NCBI GenBank assembly: GCA_905182985.1
Contig: CAJJDN010000130.1
Coordinates: forward strand, 144,943 to 208,942
DNA: 64,000 nucleotides
Source of the DNA: Paramecium sonneborni
Lineage: Eukaryota; Ciliophora; Oligohymenophorea; Peniculida; Parameciidae
Direction of reading: 5' to 3'
Shown: in pieces, positions 62,347-64,000 of the stretch
Layout: each line of letters begins with the position of its first letter
Numbering within the stretch: position 1 is the stretch's first letter
Translations under genes and position numbers: made by a program
The notes under the pieces: generated by a model
The model's input: only the letters and a program-made list of their open reading frames with translations
Database searches by the model: none
What the model was told of the DNA's origin: nothing

Positions 62347-63035
62347 ATGAAGTTTGCAGATAAATTAATATAATAATAAAATCCTCAAGTGCAAGGTCTT
62401 AGAATAATAAAGATGGGAGATAAGGATTATTAGAAATTATCTTAAGCTACTTAATAAATATAGATGTTGAGTCCAAGAATGAAATCAATAATTTCATCAT
62501 TAAAAATGAGTGCAGCAAAATAAAATGCAATAAGTTTATCTTGTCCATAGATAGGATATAATTACTCAATATTTGTAATTCTGAGATCTCTAAAAAGAAA
62601 TTAATGGAAGTAGGAAGATGCATAAGCTTGTGATTATATGGCATTTATAAATCCTTAGAAATTAAAAGAAAGCAAATATACATAGGTGGAATGGGAGGAA
62701 TGCCCTTCATTTCCATATTTGATGGCAAAAGTAGAGAGGGCCTATAGAATTGATTTTTAATTTATGAATGAAAAGTTTAAATTAATAAAACATTCTTTAA
62801 GGTATATGAATATGTGTATATTGAAAATAGTGATTTTGAAGCAAGAGTAGTTTAACATGAGATAGATCATCTATAAGGTATAACATTAGATAAACCAGAT
62901 GTATTATTGATAGAATCAAAGAGAGAGAGTTTTAAAAGTGATGATATAAATTTTGAAGGTTTGTAATAATAGTTGGCAGATTTAGAAATAGCTTCAATGA
63001 AGATGAAAATAGAATAATTTAAAAATAATAAATGA
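62347..63035 (+). CDS. Peptide deformylase (divergent motif I)
   Basis: ATG 62347-62349, TGA 63033-63035. One 29-nt intron (GTATATGAAT...AAATAG, about 62801-62829) leaves exactly 220 codons. Motif III QHEIDHLQG and motif II with the cysteine ligand (EECPSFPYL, usually EGCLS) are present, as is LSDFEARV before motif III. Motif I, usually GxGLAAPQIG, is AISLSCPQIG. The zinc/iron ligands (Cys, two His) and the catalytic Glu are kept. Deformylase removes formyl groups from organelle-made proteins, so a mitochondrial role is expected in a ciliate without plastids. A transit peptide is not obvious. A C-terminal coiled extension of about 50 residues follows. Confidence 0.85.
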
Positions 63036-63314
63036 TTATAATATAATTATATATTAATAAATTTTGATCATATCTTTTGATATATCTTTTGATGTATCTT
63101 AGAAAGTAAAGATGAAAACTAAAAGTACTCCCCTAAGAATATAGTTGAGGAATCTGGTGTAGAAAATGATTCTTGACATGTGATTGGGTATTAATTCTTT
63201 GAGTAGAGTATTGAGATCTAAAATATGATTGGTTGATTAATAAAATAAAAGAATATTGAAAGTGTTTTAAAATTGAACTGATTTATCTATTTAGATAATT
63301 AAATTAAACTTAAA
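63036..63314. promoter_or_regulatory. Upstream region of histone H2A
   Basis: About 280 bp of AT-rich DNA before the H2A start. No histone-specific element is evident by eye. Confidence 0.4.
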
Positions 63315-63716
63315 ATGTCATCAGGAGGAAAAGGAAAAGCAGGAAAAGGAGGAAAAGCAGCAGGAGCTCATAAATCAGTATCTAGATCACATAAAGCTGG
63401 TTTATAATTCCCAGTTGGAAGAGTGTCAAGATATTTGAAATAAGGAAGATATACAGAAAGAGTTGGTGCTGGTGCTCCAGTTTATTTATCAGCTGTCCTT
63501 GAATATTTGGCTGCTGAAGTTTTAGAACTTGCTGGAAATGCTGCCAAAGATAATAAGAAGAATAGAATTAATCCAAGACACATTCTCTTAGCTATAAGAA
63601 ATGATGATGAATTAAACAAATTGATGGCTAATACAACCATTGCTGATGGAGGTGTCTTACCTAACATTCATCCACATTTATATTCAGCTAAGGAAGATCC
63701 AAGCCAAGCTGTTTGA
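63315..63716 (+). CDS. Histone H2A
   Basis: ATG 63315-63317, TGA 63714-63716, exactly 134 codons, no intron. It is canonical H2A: basic N-terminal tail ([16 protein letters not shown]), [54 protein letters not shown], and [15 protein letters not shown]. The C-terminus ends PSQAV, an SQ dipeptide in the position of the H2A.X phosphorylation site but without the acidic residue usually following. It uses few TAA/TAG Gln codons. The gene is intronless, as expected for core histones. Confidence 0.97.
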
Positions 63717-63787
63717 TTTAATTTTTATTAGTCAAATAATTAATATCAATATTGATAATAATTAATCTAAATTATTTTGAATTCTAT

Positions 63788-64000
63788 TCATTCTCCTATT
63801 TCTTCCTATTTTTATAAGGCAAAATCATATTCCTTTATATTAGTTAAACTATATTTCATCTATTTATCAAGCCATCATTGATAAAATCCATGAACAAGAT
63901 TTCTTATAAATTATTATAAATATAATATTATTGATTTAAATTCTTGTCTATCTTATAATATTTGAACTAATCCACTTCTATAATCATTAAATAAAGGATA
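63788..64000 (-). CDS. Partial gene leaving the right edge (C-terminal end)
   Basis: The minus frame has gene-like sequence: DYRSGLVQILQDRQEF near the edge, then a TGA at about 63871, followed by KYSLTNIKEYDFALQKQEE to TGA 63788-63790. A 36-nt intron (GTTCATGG...AAATAG) would remove the first TGA and keep the frame. Only about 60 residues are visible. The family cannot be told. Confidence 0.45.

Overview
This window reads as the macronuclear (somatic) genome of a ciliate, most likely Paramecium. TAA and TAG run through the middle of obvious conserved genes where glutamine is expected, and only TGA behaves as a stop. DNA is very AT-rich, genes are packed tens to a few hundred bases apart, and nearly every conserved gene is cut by minute introns (19-32 nt, GTA...TAG or, less often, ...AAG/CAG). 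Conventional ORF calling therefore sees only fragments. I rebuilt genes by translating TAA/TAG as Gln and removing introns. For most, exon length then comes out as an exact multiple of three, which supports the models.

Layout. 0-6.4 kb: a TPR protein, a ZC2HC1-like zinc-finger protein with a polyQ tract, and a STE/MAP2K-like kinase. 6.4-14.7 kb: a LITAF-like membrane zinc protein, a very large coiled-coil protein that may be CCDC17-like, a Spinster-type MFS carrier and the GTPase Ran. 14.9-18 kb: a decayed copy of the proteasome deubiquitinase RPN11 and a small non-RD kinase. 18-25 kb: a coiled-coil protein, ribosomal protein eL38, casein kinase 2 beta and a PTB/hnRNP L-type RNA-binding protein. 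27-30.6 kb: a RING/TRAF zinc protein, deoxyhypusine synthase, a Rab GTPase and a small acylated zinc protein. 30.6-45 kb: three large proteins that appear to be built from tandem ubiquitin-like (beta-grasp) modules, interleaved with a coiled-coil gene and a CAMK-type kinase. 47-56 kb: a Myb-like factor, a vWA protein, Atg8 and a myristoylated NT-C2 + DUF1765 protein. 56-64 kb: a coiled-coil protein, a COA1/TIM21-like protein, a multi-pass membrane protein, a possible beta-propeller protein, peptide deformylase, histone H2A and a gene running off the right edge.

Three single N characters (4985, 16441, 31772) each sit between two identical copies of about 1.1-1.2 kb. These look like overlapping contig ends joined without merging, so the genes there are listed with the artefact taken into account. 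Remaining spacers are AT-rich. Because only TGA stops translation, long open frames arise there by chance, and I rate them low.

There is no operon-like logic. This is ordinary eukaryotic gene order with housekeeping genes mixed with ciliate-specific families. The strongest leads are the trio of multi-ubiquitin-like proteins, the RPN11 pseudogene, the Ran G4 substitution and the acylated NT-C2/DUF1765 protein.
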